From positions 40,581,409 through 40,645,408 of the forward strand of contig OY744613.1 in assembly GCA_963556255.1 (NCBI GenBank): 64,000 nt of DNA. Reading direction: 5' to 3'. The stretch is from Allolobophora icterica. Its lineage: Eukaryota; Annelida; Clitellata; Crassiclitellata; Lumbricidae. The stretch's first letter is position 1; every line of letters begins with the position of its first letter. Of the stretch, positions 11,597-24,393 are shown one piece after another. Made by a program: the position numbers and the translations under genes. Below the pieces are notes generated by a model. That model was given only the letters and a program-made list of their open reading frames with translations. It was not told the DNA's origin and did not search any database.

Positions 11597-12662
11597 TGGT
11601 ATGGTATGGTATTTGAGAATTTATAAAGCGCCTCTCACAGTGTGAACTATTCAGAGGCGCTCTGAGCGTGTGAGCCTCGCGGTAACAGAAATGACTTTAA
11701 ACAATGAACAACAGAGAGAGGGAGAACTTAGTAAGTAGGGTCCCACACAGTACCAAAGGAAGGGAGTTCCATAGGGATGGACCCACGACAGCGAAAGAGC
11801 GAGACTGAACCAGGGCATAACTCACCCGTGGAACGAATAGATCAAGCCGATTCAGAGAACGTAGGGGTCGATGAGAAGAAGCTGAGAGAGGTTTGCGCAT
11901 CAGGTCACAAAGGTAGGCTGGAGCTAAGCCCTGCCGTGCCTTAGAGACAAGAGCTATGATTCTGAAGTGGATACGAGCGGAGATAGGAAGCCAATGCAAG
12001 ACATCAGTCATGTAAGTAGAGATGGAGAAGAACCGAGAACGATGAGCAATAAGTCGAGCAGCTGCGTCAAGTACCGTTTGAAGGGCAGAAAGACGGACTT
12101 TCGGAAGGTCTACCAGTAAAGTGTTGCAATAATCAATGCGGCAACAGATAAGTGCATGGATAATGGTAGTGAAAACTGCAGGAGAGACGAATCGACGAAT
12201 AGCTCGCAGTCTTCTCATGTGGTAGTAGGAAGTGCGAGTAAGTAAGGAGAGGTGAGAAGCAAAGGTTAATGGACTGTCTAAGGTGACTCCCAAGATCACG
12301 GACATTCGTAGAGTATGAGAAGGTCGGGAAGTGAGCTGACAGAAGTGTGAAATCAAGATTAGATAATTGTTGCTTTGCACCAAACCAAATGAGTTGGGTT
12401 TTCGAGGGATTAAGATTCAACCGACTAGAGAGCATACATGAGCGAAGATCTTGAGAAAGGGAGTCAATGGAGCGAAAAAGAAGAAGTTGGTCAGCTGGGG
12501 GACCATGGACATAAGTTTGCACATCATCAGCATAGAGATGGCCAGATGCAAGATGCTTGGAAAAGAGAGAGTGAATGCCAGAGGTAAAAAGAATGTAAAG
12601 GATAGGACCAGGAACAGAACCCTGGTGGACACCATATTTAATCCCAACCCAGTTATTATTAA
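11597..12662 (-). mobile_element. CR1/L2-like LINE, 5'-truncated, (GGTAT)n tail
   Basis: The 3' end is at the left, with tatggtatggtatggtattt next to the conserved agcgcctctcacag end. Frames going right read SLWNSLPLVL, ARLIAHRSRFF, RIDYCNTLLVDLPKVRLSAL, then ARDLGSH-like and NLNPSKTQLIWFGAKQQL: the C-terminal half of the reverse transcriptase. At least two frame changes make it inactive. Confidence 0.85.
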
Positions 12663-12837
12663 ACTTGGATCAGAAAAACATAAAGTATTACGGTTTGGAT
12701 ACGAAACTGTAACCAAGTTTTGCTTATTCATGACTGTAATTGAATTATTTTATTCATGCAACAAACAATACACTTCCCTCAACTCCATGGAAAAGTTGCT
12801 ATTACATTCAGTGTGTTTTGGTTTGTTAACCCAACAT

Positions 12838-13083
12838 GTGGGGCGTGGTGGCTCAGTGGTAAGTTCGGCGCCTTGTGACCGGAGGGTTGCAGGTTCGAAT
12901 CCCACTCTAGCCGCTGCGTACGGACCTTGGGCAAGTCCTTCACTCGCAATTGCTCGTGGCGCTTTGGCGTGAAAATTACGGCACAGTATCAAATGCTGTA
13001 GTCGGGAGCGCCTCTGAGTAGTAGTTGACTTCGAGAGGTGCTATAGAAATATCCGGAATAAATAAAATAAATAAAATAAAACA
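12838..13083 (+). mobile_element. tRNA-derived SINE, full-length reference copy
   Basis: The head gtggggcgtggtggctcagtgg holds the A box and ggttcgaatccc the B box. The body runs through ttcactcgcaattgctcgtg, and the tail ggagcgcctctgagtagtag...ggtgctatagaaatatccgg ends in taaataaaataaataaaata. The tail resembles the ends of the LINE family at 11597, so mobilisation by that LINE is likely. Confidence 0.9.
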
Positions 13084-13237
13084 TTTCCCGATGTTACAGT
13101 ATAATTTAACAGAAAAATAAACGAGAAAGTTGTTTTTAAATAGCAGTTATAATATGATTTTAGTCTAGTGTGTAAGTAAGTTTAAAAGTTTAAAATAATA
13201 GCACATCTAAGAATTTAAGTTAACGCTTTAATACAAC

Positions 13238-13597
13238 CTTTGCAGAAATGTCGGCTTCGATTGAAACTATCAACCGTCCACTTGACTTTTACACGAATGA
13301 CTCCACCATTTGTAATCAATCTTTTAAACACTGTTTCAATAATATTCTTCATATGTCCACTTTCACAAATTTCCTGAAGATGATCTACATCTCTTAATTC
13401 CAGACAGTGGAAGTAGAGGGCGACACTGTGGCTAACTCTGGCACCAATCAATCTCAGCTGAACCAATTCCCAAATCTGATTACTTTCAGGTAAGGATCGA
13501 TCACCGAGTAAACTAGTTATTCCTGTTACAATTTCCGCCTCCGCCTTGTCTACTTCCACACCAACTGTCTCTAATGTAGTGTCTGTCTGCACGAGCA
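13238..13597 (-). CDS. Unit 1 exon: TRADD-N-like domain
   Basis: 360 nt, phase 1 to 1, acceptor ttatccag, donor G|gttgta. Landmarks: TLETVGVEVDKAEAEIV, LVQLRLIGARVSHSVALYF, CLELRDVDHLQEICESGHM and KVKWTVDSFNRSRHFCKG. The pattern (a hydrophobic strand, LRDVDHL, then KWT near the end) matches the TRADD-like N-terminal fold seen in invertebrate death-domain proteins, from memory of that family. Confidence 0.75.
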
Positions 13598-15800
13598 CTG
13601 GATAAAAAATATCAAGGAAACAAGTATTCACGGATGTTTCAAACACTTGCTAGCCTATGACTCCTTTTGCCAACAGGTGTGAAGTCGCAATCTTTGCATT
13701 ATTAATCCAAAGTACTATCGACTGGAATCCACTGAATAGTATTTACCTGATATGCTCTCAAATTGACATAACTCTTGGAATACTAAGCATGCTCTACAGC
13801 AATCCATATCTTTATACACTTATTATTTCTAGGAACCTAATTCAATATATGATTTCAGTCTTAAGTAAGGTCGCATTTCTTTAGTTCCGTTAGATGCTTG
13901 GAAAAGAGAGAGTGAATGCCAGAGGTAAAAAGAATGTAAAGGATAGGACCGATTACTGACATTTTAGTAGAACGCATTTTCACCCATACTACAAGTATAG
14001 ACCACCTGTCGCGATTCTGGCAATTCGAATAACAACTGCAATTATTATAGTTCCTCGACAGGTACTCGAAACCTCGGTGGCCATTGGATGAAACTAATCT
14101 GTGTGCCAATATAGTAAGGTTAAGCCGATCTGAATAGTGTAAATTTGATTTACTAAAATTTGGTTTTAGCATGAGTTGTAGACCCATTTTGATAAAGATA
14201 AATATGTAGACCCATTTTGATAAAGATAAATATGTCAAACGTACCTCCGCCATTCTCAAATATATCTGCAATGTGACTTTGATTGGTAGCACGAAGACAT
14301 TTGATTGTCTGCCAATAGCTGCTTAAACTGCATCTTCTCATTAGTTTAATCAGTTCTTCGTTTTTCTCGTAAGATGTTGGCTTCGAAGAAATGAATTCCA
14401 TCTGCCTCTTATTGATGACTCCGGTAGAAAACAATCGAGAAAGTAGATCGCATGTGTCCAGGAGATCAACCAAACATTCTTCGTTTGCATCGATTATTGA
14501 GACTTCTTTCGCACCCAAAGGCCAATCTCCACCAAATTCTGCTTTGTATTCTAAAACCCAAATAGTAAACAAAATTAACCAGATTTATAATCCGCAAACA
14601 TTATTACTGCCACGAACTTCACAGTTTAAAAAAAGAGGCAAATCAAATGTCACGTATAAAATCGCAATTATTAAGCACCAAAGCTTTCAACCTTCCATAC
14701 TGGTTATCAGCACAAACATCATTGGCTGTCTTTCTGAAATATGGATTTACGCTGCGCTGTGTCGGATATCTGCGGAAATATCCGTTAGCAATAAGACGTT
14801 TCTTCGCGCACCCTGAATCGGCTAATGTAGGCCTACAGAGATCTTCACGAAATTTATAGTCAAGAATTACCCGATTTTATCAGCATCGTTGTGTGGATAT
14901 TATATGTATCATCCACTAAAACTAACAAGTTTTTTAAATGCGCCGTCACGGTAGGCCTATAGTTTGTGCTCATCAAGCACCATAGGGTGGAAAGCATAGT
15001 CGTCTTACGGGAGTTTGGATTTATAATTAGGATGGTCTAAATACACCTTTCCTATAGGCTACTTAAGAAATATACATATGCATAAGGATGCTGTGGATAC
15101 CAGCCCGTGATGATGCCAATGTTCGTTGCAATTTTGAGTCAAGAATTACGCGAAACTAAAATAACAAATTGATGTTTGAATTATTTATAACCATCTAATA
15201 ATCGCAATTGCAGTCATAAACTCCGAAATTCCAAAGCGCTAATCTATAGGTAAACACGGGGCACAGCCATTCACGAGCTCTCTTAGGGCCTATCAATGCT
15301 AAACGCTTAAATGCGAGTTGCCTGACATTTGCGAACATCTACTGATATTGACATCTTTTCGGTTGTAAACTTTAACAAAGTAGGCAATTAATGTTTTAAA
15401 GATGTGGGAATAAGAAAAGAAAGAACTGGAAGATTGACGAAGAAATGATTTAAAAGATGTCAGTTATACACAATAATAAACTCACCTCCTTTTGCAATCA
15501 GATAGTTCGCAAGGTGAGTCTGCTTTGAATCTCTTAGAGCCTCGATCAGTTCCTTCAATTTATTCTTGCATATAATTTGGTCAATTATCATCAAGTTTCT
15601 TTTACGATAAGGATGTTGATCCTTGACCTCATCAATTTCTTCTTCGGACAGAGCATTTCTGGTGCGAAGTTTGCTAAGCAATCCAAAGTCTGGATCCATC
15701 CGTTCTTTCAAAATGTCTTTGTACTGGTACATAGCAGTGATTTCTTGCACATAAAGCGTGATTTCTGCCATTTCTAGTTTTGTAACGTAGTCGGCTAAAC
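13238..15800 (-). CDS. Unit 1 CARD-CARD-TRADD-N block, exons 15486..15800, 14245..14550, 13238..13597
   Basis: Three phase-1 exons read in frame. The first encodes a CARD-like domain (MDPDFGLLSKL, EEIDEVKDQHPYRKRNLMI, HLANYLIAKGG). The second is another CARD-like domain (LVDLLDTCDLLSRLFSTGVI, SYEKNEELIKLMRRCSL, HIADIFENGGG). The third is TRADD-N-like. The first could start at ATG 15771 or continue upstream from acceptor ctgacag at 15801-15802. The chain continues past the third exon through a phase-1 donor, perhaps to the microexon at 11234. Death-fold domains of this kind assemble signalling complexes; partners are unknown. It may be an independent gene or the 5' half of the same transcription unit as the F-box block. 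Confidence 0.7.
13892..13950 (+). repeat. 59-bp templated copy of the neighbouring LINE
   Basis: Identical to 12551-12609 and set into an intron where the unit 2 paralogue (about 29010) has no such sequence. No target duplication or tail is visible, so it looks like copied filler rather than a retrotransposition event. Confidence 0.8.
14189..14240. repeat. 29-bp tandem duplication beside the CARD A donor
   Basis: The unit agacccattttgataaaga plus nine bases occurs twice in a row, a few bases downstream (minus strand) of the CARD A splice donor at 14244. It is absent from units 2 and 3. Confidence 0.75.
14245..14550 (-). CDS. Unit 1 exon: CARD-like domain A
   Basis: 306 nt, phase 1 to 1, acceptor gggttttag, donor G|gtacgt. 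It begins EYKAEFGGDWPLGAKEV and ends with the HIADIFENGGG helix. This is the best conserved exon of the array. Confidence 0.8.
15486..15800 (-). CDS. Unit 1 exon: CARD-like domain B
   Basis: From acceptor ctgacag it is 315 nt, phase 1 to 1, matching unit 3; from the internal ATG at 15771 it is 286 nt. The donor is G|gtgagt. It encodes EITAMYQYKDILKERMDPD, then ARNA-type loop LRTRNALSEEEIDEVKDQ and the closing YLIAKGG. Confidence 0.75.
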
Positions 15801-16257
15801 CTGTCAGTGACAGTGAGTAAATCAATGGTCGAAGCAATTGTGCTTTAATGATTTGTTCACATGACGTCAATCTGAGAAAAACTTAGGGCCTATACATATC
15901 AGTTCGCATCTATAGGATACAGCCAGCTTTTCACAGTCTGTGACTTGCTGACAATTTTGATATTTTATTCTCCAGATATGTCAATGTATGTTTATATCCA
16001 GTTCTTTGATAGTCAACTCTTCAATACATCACAAAGCATTGCTGTCTCTGCCACAAATATAAGTAAGAATTAAATCTTAATTGACAAAATGATAGTTCTA
16101 AGAAAGCTTGAAAGGTCACCACTGGCATGCTCCTGCAAAGGGTTGAAAGTTAATGTCATGTTCATTGTATTTAGACTGTCTGCATCGAGTATGCGAACAA
16201 CAAGTAGTTTTACATAGCTCACAACGCGCTTAAATATAATGCATACGTAGTCACGTA

Positions 16258-16490
16258 TTGTATTGTTTTGTATTGTATCTAAACATTTATTAAGACCGTT
16301 TCAGTGGAATGATGAGCCCTACAACCTGATTGACTGGGAGGAAGGAGACCCGACCGTTCAAGGTGAGGGAGAAGCTGCAAAGAAACAAGTCGTTCAAGAG
16401 TCTTAGAAAGAAAAAAGAGGTTGGAGATGGGGCGATAGTTTATGCAGAGGTTATGATACAGGTTAGGTTTCTTTAGGGTGGGAAAAAATA
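16258..16490 (-). pseudogene. LINE RT internal fragment with (ATACAAT)-type tail
   Basis: The minus strand reads YRPISNLFFLSKTLERLVS and GLLPPSQSGCRAHHSTETV, the N-terminal RT motifs of CR1/L2/Jockey-like LINEs, then stops abruptly in a tattgtattg-rich tail. An internal segment appears to be missing between RT and tail. Confidence 0.8.
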
Positions 16491-16554
16491 CATACCTACA
16501 TGCATAATACATGAAAACATGTATACTACGTACGTATGCATGTGTATATGCATG

Positions 16555-16850
16555 TATCATGTGTTGGTATGTATGTATGTATATATATATATATGTGTGT
16601 GTGTATGTATATAAGTATGTATGTATGTATGTATGTATGTATGTATGTATGTATGTATGTATGTATGTATGTATGTATGTATGTTTGTATGTGTGTAATT
16701 ATGCATGTATGTATGTATATAATTATGTATGTATGTATGCATAAACGCATGTATGTATGTATGTATCAACGTGTGAATGAATTTCTGTTTATATATCTAC
16801 CATTATGTATTATGTACGCAATGATGTATATCTCGATGTATGCATAGATG
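16555..16850. repeat. (TATG)n microsatellite
   Basis: A nearly pure gtat repeat, longest around 16613-16684, with interspersed degenerate units. Open frames across it (MYVCMYVC and complement) are artefacts of the repeat. Confidence 0.95.
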
Positions 16851-17344
16851 TATTGAAGTAAAGCTGCAGGCCTACGCTCTTAAATTAACGTCAGTGCTAA
16901 TGCAGCACAACATATTAAACGCCAGAACTGGTTAGACATCATGTTTTGTGACTAATATAACAGTCTATAGTATTAGTACACGAACTGTAAAAACCGTGAG
17001 TAGATAACGGGTTGATTTGCGCACATATATTGTTTTATAGACTGATAGCTTTAGCACGCATTTTATTAAGAAACCGTATGAAGGATCCTACCATCATGGT
17101 ATTTCAGCATTAGAAGTTAACTTATTCCATCCGGTTAAGCAACTGTGCTACGAGTGACTTTCACTGCATCCGGAACAAGTGACCCTAAAACCGTGGCCCG
17201 TCTTGACTCTAAACCGATAACAATTTGGAGCTTCGAATTATTGCCGTCTGTACGCACACGACCAAATTCGCTGTGACCAGCACGGCCTATAATTAATTAT
17301 TGGTGTGCAGGCTTACTGAACAGGATATTATCGCACACCAATTG

Positions 17345-18043
17345 AAGGGCTTGCCTCAATAACCCGGTATGTCGACATACCTGGTTTATGTGAAAAAGTA
17401 TGCCAGCGTGCTTGGAATATTGTATTCTATATACCCTGCAAATTTGGTGCAAATCTGATCATTTTTGAATTGGCTTTTGGATAAACAAGTTTGTCGACAT
17501 ATGGTTTTTAGCAGCCGGCAGCATTACTCCAGTGCAATAACCCGGTATGATAAAAAAATTGTGGTTTTTTCCTGTAATCTTTGCATTAAAACCGGTCCAA
17601 TAATCAGGCTATTTGACATACCCGGTTATTGACTCGTACTTACACTACAATTCACTGATTTTGCGTTATTTTTTTCTTAGTGTAATGTAGCCATGATGAC
17701 TTACCTTCTTATTGCACGATTAATTTGTACTGTGTGCTAGTCACCATTTGGTGCAAGAATAACGTATGTCGACTAACAGCAGACGGTTTTTGCTTCATAC
17801 TGGGTTATTGAGTGTCAATAATCAGGTATGAAGCAAAATGTCGTGAAAAACATTAATGTTATCTTTTGCATTGCATTATGTAACAATTTCGTGAAAGATA
17901 ATAATAACTCACACGGTGCTTCAAACAGCTTGTCGATATCTCGTAAAATGTCTTAGATACAACACTTTGAAGTGTCCAATCTTTGAAGCCATTTTCTCAA
18001 AACTAAAAAAAACGGACATGCCTGGTTATTGCTGCAAGCCCTT
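17345..18043. mobile_element. Non-autonomous element with AAGGGCTTG ends
   Basis: Inverted ends AAGGGCTTGCCTCAATAACC and GGTTATTGCTGCAAGCCCTT lie between two copies of CAATTG. The paralogous site at 56064 has a single uninterrupted accaattggtaaacat, a clear empty site. The interior repeats the aataacccggtatgtcgaca motif; no protein is encoded. Confidence 0.8.
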
Positions 18044-18310
18044 CAATTGGTAAACATAAAAGAACCTTACTCTCCAACTTAGGGCCAATATTAGTTTATT
18101 TTAATGCAGCCGGTATATCCCTGGGTCGGGCCTCGTCTGGCCTCTCCTACCTGGCACATGTAGGGCCTACGAGAGTCGTTTGGACCAGTAATTGCCCATT
18201 CGGGTCCCCGAACGCTTCGTTCGACTGTCCAGGGAGATCTACAGATGTTTCACCTTCACACATATCAGCGCGAAAACAGTGAGCACTGTCCTGCATAGAT
18301 CTCTCTTTTT

Positions 18311-18311
18311 A

Positions 18312-18356
<45 letters not shown>

Positions 18357-18410
18357 TGGGCTTTAATGATCCGCCTGCAAACGCACTGCGCTAACAAACG
18401 GGTTATACAA
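18311..18410 (-). mobile_element. LINE 3' end with (ACTT)n tail
   Basis: The tail (aagt)n at 18311-18356 is followed by gatccgcctgcaaacgcact, the reverse complement of the end of the LINE at 43375-44212 (gcagtgcgtttgcaggcgg). Confidence 0.75.
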
Positions 18411-18724
18411 GTGCATACCTGGTTATAGAACAGGCTTCCTGTGAAGAGTCGCTCTATTCTTGTAAATTCCGCCCAAGTAACATTCGATTAGTTTTGCTAA
18501 CACGCACCTGCTTGAATCTCGTAGACAGTTATTTACATATGGCTTTGAGAGTTCATTAAAATTCACTCTATGAAGCCCAGACGTATACATACAAACATAG
18601 GCCGTAGGCTACACGTAAATTAAGGGCGTATTTGAACACTAATAATCCTTTTTAATATTAACTCTCAACGTTGCGTACCTCCTTAATTATACGCGGATAG
18701 AACTATGTAATACTGAAGTCTAAA

Positions 18725-18934
18725 CTACTCACTCCAATCGGACAAGTCTACATATTTATGGTATGCAAAGAGCCTCCGATTCCAAATAGTGTCTCCTGAT
18801 GTTCTATCAAAATATTTGTCCTCCAGTTGCTTTTCCCAGTCAATACCTGCAAGGATATTTCGCATCTGTAGACACTTACCTTTCCAGCATTCTCTCCATG
18901 TATTTCTTAACTTACCTTTCTTTTGTGCACCCAC
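18725..18934 (-). pseudogene. LINE linker-region remnant
   Basis: The frame reads CLQMRNILAGIDWEKQLEDK, the segment between endonuclease and RT of Jockey/CR1-like LINEs. A decayed homologue is at 54000-54200, so the insertion predates duplication of the unit. Confidence 0.55.
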
Positions 18935-19660
18935 ATTTCAGTTTCCATAGTTTACCGACTTGATCAGTTGATCCAAGTGATGCTAAATATTGCATATCTT
19001 CTACCATCTGCTACCTGAGACAATAGACAACTTTCTAGCTTAAGAAGAAGTCTTATGTTAGGTCAAAGGATTTGGTTTCAAAGAATTTTCCCTCCAGGAA
19101 CCGTATAAATTTAAAAAAAATCTATATCTGGCGAATAAAATCTCGAATACGCAACACGTAATCTATGCCTTTAATGTTGCATGCTTTAGCCAGTAATTTT
19201 AATAGATTCTACAAAATGCGTTCTCTCCAGTATCAATTCTTAATTCTTTTGTTTTATAAATATAATGTCTTTATTATTTTACAATAATTCACAACTAAAT
19301 GGCTTTTCTCTAGGTCTCCCTGGTATCTTATAAATTGCAAATATTTTTACAAAGGTCGTTGCAGATTTTTTCAAGCGATAAACTAGCAGTTTCTTTCCTG
19401 TGTCTATAGTGCCAATCGTTTTTGCGACATGGCTGAAAGCATAAAACTTACAGGACGAGTGATAAAAAAGTTAATTGAGATTAAAATATAACAAAGACGT
19501 TATATTATTTCATAAATAAGTAATGCCAACAACAGAATAATCTCTCAAAAAGCGCTCTTTGCGGACTGATTTCTGGTGGTGCCCAGGCATAGGTGGGCCT
19601 CGCATAGCCTATTTCTGGTGGTGCTGGGCACTCACGGGCCTCGCAGAGTCGGCGCCCATG

Positions 19661-20013
19661 GATGTCTATGTCAATATTGTGTCGTTGAATTTCTGCATGT
19701 ATTCGGCCAGTTGTTGATTGCAGAGTCTTTGGTAGGCACGAAAGCAGCTTCACAAGGACATGCTGATCATCCAACGATCGGAGATTTTCAAAAGCGACTC
19801 GCGATCGACTCCAAACCCAAACCACAGCCTGTCTGTCCGGATAAGAGCTAAGAATTTCTATCTCGTCATCGATTAGCTGACACATCATAATATCTAACTC
19901 AGCCGGCCATGGTTTGGTTACATCTTGTAGGTCAAGGAGTCCTTGAACAAATTGATTTACCAGATGCTTATCGTTTCTCCATTTTCTGGTTCCAATCGTA
20001 ACCTTTATGGCAG
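19661..20013 (-). CDS. Unit 2 exon: domain X, truncated
   Basis: 353 of the usual 375 nt remain. Conserved core VVWVWSRSRVAFENLRSLDD and the stretch up to HNIDIDI are intact; the last residues and splice donor are replaced by the sequence at 19505-19660, which contains two copies of tttctggtggtgc. Confidence 0.75.
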
Positions 20014-20470
20014 CTATAGAGAAAACACATCCTATTTAAGCAAAAGCAATATGAAATTAATGGTCCTTGTCATTTTCTTTGAGAAATATGTTTAAACCAC
20101 AAACTTTCGTCTATTAGATGACACGTGCAAGCCTAACTTCATCGTTTCCGTCTAACTTGTTCAATCGAGCAACTCCAGTGATTGAGTGAATTTTGGTAGA
20201 TAAAGTAAACGTCGAATGTCTTAAATATATAATATTACAAGCTTCTACATGTAAATGTCAGTGAATAATGTTTCGAACATCGAATATTCGATATTCGTAT
20301 AAGAATGGCTTTTAAACTAAAGCGTAGGAATGTAGATAATCGCAGCTATGTATATGCCATTTACGTTTATTCAAGGGTTTCTATATCAAATCTCTAAAAC
20401 CTTAGCTTTGTCAGTTCATCGATGTATGTTTGTTGATAATTTTGATGTCGCTGAGACAGTTTTAACGTAC

Positions 20471-20779
20471 CTCCTCCGCTTTGTGAAAATTTTGTAACGA
20501 CATTCTGGTTGGATTGCTGGAGACACAAAATGAAATCTAAGTATCTCGTACCAGTGTTGAAGGAACGCATGATATGTAATAGCTCAGCATTGATTTCCGT
20601 GTTGCGTCGCCTTGTTTTGCCTTGACGATGTTTATATCGACCGAGGAGTCTTTGTTGCACATCAGTGAGACAATCGGCAGATCTCATCAGACTGATTAGA
20701 ACTATTGATTGAATATTCTCCTCAAAATAATGCTGGTTAGTTCTGTATATTGCGTATTTGTCAGCGTCTTTATAAAAAG
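20471..20779 (-). CDS. Unit 2 exon: third CARD-like domain
   Basis: 309 nt, acceptor tgttgcag, donor G|gtacgt. Nearly identical in sequence to the unit 1 exon at 8707, with differences such as DVQQRLLGR for DVKERLLGR. Confidence 0.8.
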
Positions 20780-21340
20780 CTGCAACACAAACCTCAGCGG
20801 AAAAAATCAATCCATTGCCCTAAAACCTAATCGTTATTTTAATCTTAAAGTAGAGAAGATCCAGAGTAGGCCCTACAATTAAAGCCAAATGTATGGCAAC
20901 AGCTTACTTAAAGGCCGGTTGTCAGAAATCCAGATGGATATTGAAGAGAGAGAGAGAGAGCGAGATGCTGTTAAGGTGGACTGTGTTTCCTTCGAAGGGA
21001 ATGGGGAACAGAGTCAAGCGATTTTTTATCCCATGAAACACGCTAGACAAATGCAATTGCATGAATTTGGCTATTAATCTCTTCAGGCGATTGTGTAACT
21101 GGACACATAATTATCGATATGATATGACTCAGCACGACACTTTAAAGTAGACATTACGACTTACGAGTCTTAACAATAATGGAAATGCTATAATGGGTAG
21201 CCGAAGGCTAAGATCCGATTAAACGATGGATGAAATTGGTTTAAGCAGGAGTTAAACCATTTGACTCCAGAGCAGACGATTCTAGGAAGACACTCAAATG
21301 TAATCAATAAAATTGCCTCAAGTTCCGGATTCGTACTAAC

Positions 21341-21536
21341 CTGCTAGGTTGCGCCAGATTCTCCTTTTGAATCTTCTCTTTCTGAGTCTATGAAACCAAC
21401 AGCAATCGACTGAAGCCATTTGACTGAATAAGTCTTGTCTCTGTGAACATCGAGGATATTTTCTTTCGATCATCACAAAGCATAAATACATCTTCAGTAG
21501 AATCAGGTCCATCAGTTCAAGTGGAAGAGTATTCAT
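21341..21536 (-). CDS. Unit 2 exon: F-box-like, probable start exon
   Basis: 196 nt, begins ATG after acceptor taatttcag and reads MNTLPLELMDLILLKMYLCF. The donor is G|gttagt, phase 1. Confidence 0.75.
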
Positions 21537-21767
21537 CTGAAATTATATCTTATCGATTCTTAAGTGCTTCCTGGATACTTTTTATTATCCGAAAGCATGA
21601 TTAAGACTTTTGAAGAATTAGTTCTTATGGTTTGTTAATTGGGTTCTTCCTCTGTTATGGTTAATTTCTTACACAGACATAATAGTATATATGAATGCAC
21701 CTGCGAGTGTTTTATTTATGCATGTATGTGTGTGTATGCATGTATAATATGTGTATGCATGAATGTA

Positions 21768-23430
<1,663 letters not shown>

Positions 23431-23564
23431 ACTTCTGTCTGCGTGTATTTATGTATTTGCATCATAGGTTGATGCCTGTGCATTATACACCTATGAGACG
23501 GAAGTTACAATTTAATAATATATGTGTAGTATGTGCATATACATGTATATAATGAAAATACATA

Positions 23565-23644
23565 TACTTATGTATGCGTGTATGTATGTATGTATGTATG
23601 CATGCACGTGTGCGTATGTACATGCATGTGTGCATGTGCGTTTG

Positions 23645-23678
<34 letters not shown>

Positions 23679-23915
23679 TGTATGTATGTATGTATGGCAT
23701 TGTATGTATGTATGTATGTATGTATATATATATATGTAGGCCTATGTACGTATGTATGCATGAGTGTATATATGTATGTATGTATTTATGTATGTATGTA
23801 TGTATTTTTGTATGTATGCATGCATGTGTGTATGCTTATATGTATGTATGTATGCATGTATAAATGCAAGTAGGTCTATGTACGTACGTACGTATGTATG
23901 TATGTATGTCTACAT
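23565..23915. repeat. (TATG)n microsatellite
   Basis: Runs of tatg with variant tgca and tgtg units. Located between the F-box exon and microexon candidate of unit 2, at the same relative place as the repeat tract of unit 1. Confidence 0.95.
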
Positions 23916-23981
23916 GTTTGCCTGCTTGTTTGTTAATGTGCAAACGCTCCATATTGCAAACATAACGTTAGAGATGATTAC

Positions 23982-24002
23982 CGTTTTTTCTTGTGTAATG
24001 AC
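23982..24002 (-). CDS. Unit 2 candidate 21-nt microexon
   Basis: Acceptor actcacag, donor gtaatc, length 21 nt. In phase 1 it would read GHYTRKN, conservative changes from the other units. Confidence 0.4.
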
Positions 24003-24393
24003 CTGTGAGTACCGCTGAGTTTCATCTCTTCCCAATAACCGCTGAGTGGTTTCAAATGCTATAAGTAAATGCCAAACATCATTTTCATCATCCTCGTTAT
24101 CAGCAGACAAGAAAAGAGCGAACTGCTGTTCAACTTTCTTACGTGTTCAGTAGGCCTATAGTAATAAACGATTGACTCGGTTGGAAGGTTGACGGAAGAG
24201 GAAAGACTTAATCTTTAAAACAGAAACCAGTTCACAATATCTGGTGAATCTCTACTTAAGCGTGGTTTAAGTATTGCATTCTTGACATTAATATGGACAA
24301 AATATAACTGAAGGATTTTCTCATGGGTTTGCTTTAACCACCGTCGAAGCCAGATTATATATTATGATTTAAACGTGCATCAGAAAAAACATT

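Larger units (their letters stand above)
16850..19500. other. Duplicated intergenic segment between units 1 and 2
   Basis: From gtaaagctgcaggcctacgc onward this stretch matches 53390-54450 and 55857-56600 (upstream of unit 3) and in part 32990-33060 (upstream of unit 2). It therefore belongs to the tandem repeat unit and should contain the 5' region of the unit 1 genes. The only items resolved in it are the element at 17345, a LINE end at 18311 and a LINE linker remnant at 18725. Confidence 0.65.
19661..21536 (-). pseudogene. Unit 2 F-box/CARD/X gene lacking its propeller, exons 21341..21536, 20471..20779, 19661..20013
   Basis: F-box-like and CARD exons are intact and equal in length to the other units (196 and 309 nt), with donors G|gttagt and G|gtacgt. 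The X exon starts normally at acceptor ctctatag but homology stops inside the codons for DIDID at 19661, where unrelated repeat sequence begins. No propeller exon is found before unit 1 starts. The frame happens to run on for 52 codons into that sequence and stops at 19505. The copy is therefore truncated: either a pseudogene or a shortened F-box/CARD protein. The break probably reflects deletion between units. Confidence 0.75.

Noticed and set aside
18725..18934. A possible upstream coding exon ending in a good donor (TGG A|gtgagt) in phase with CARD B
   Set aside because: The protein matches the linker of a LINE (LAGIDWEKQLEDK) and the homologue near 54.0 kb has a stop shortly before the donor, so phase agreement is probably chance.
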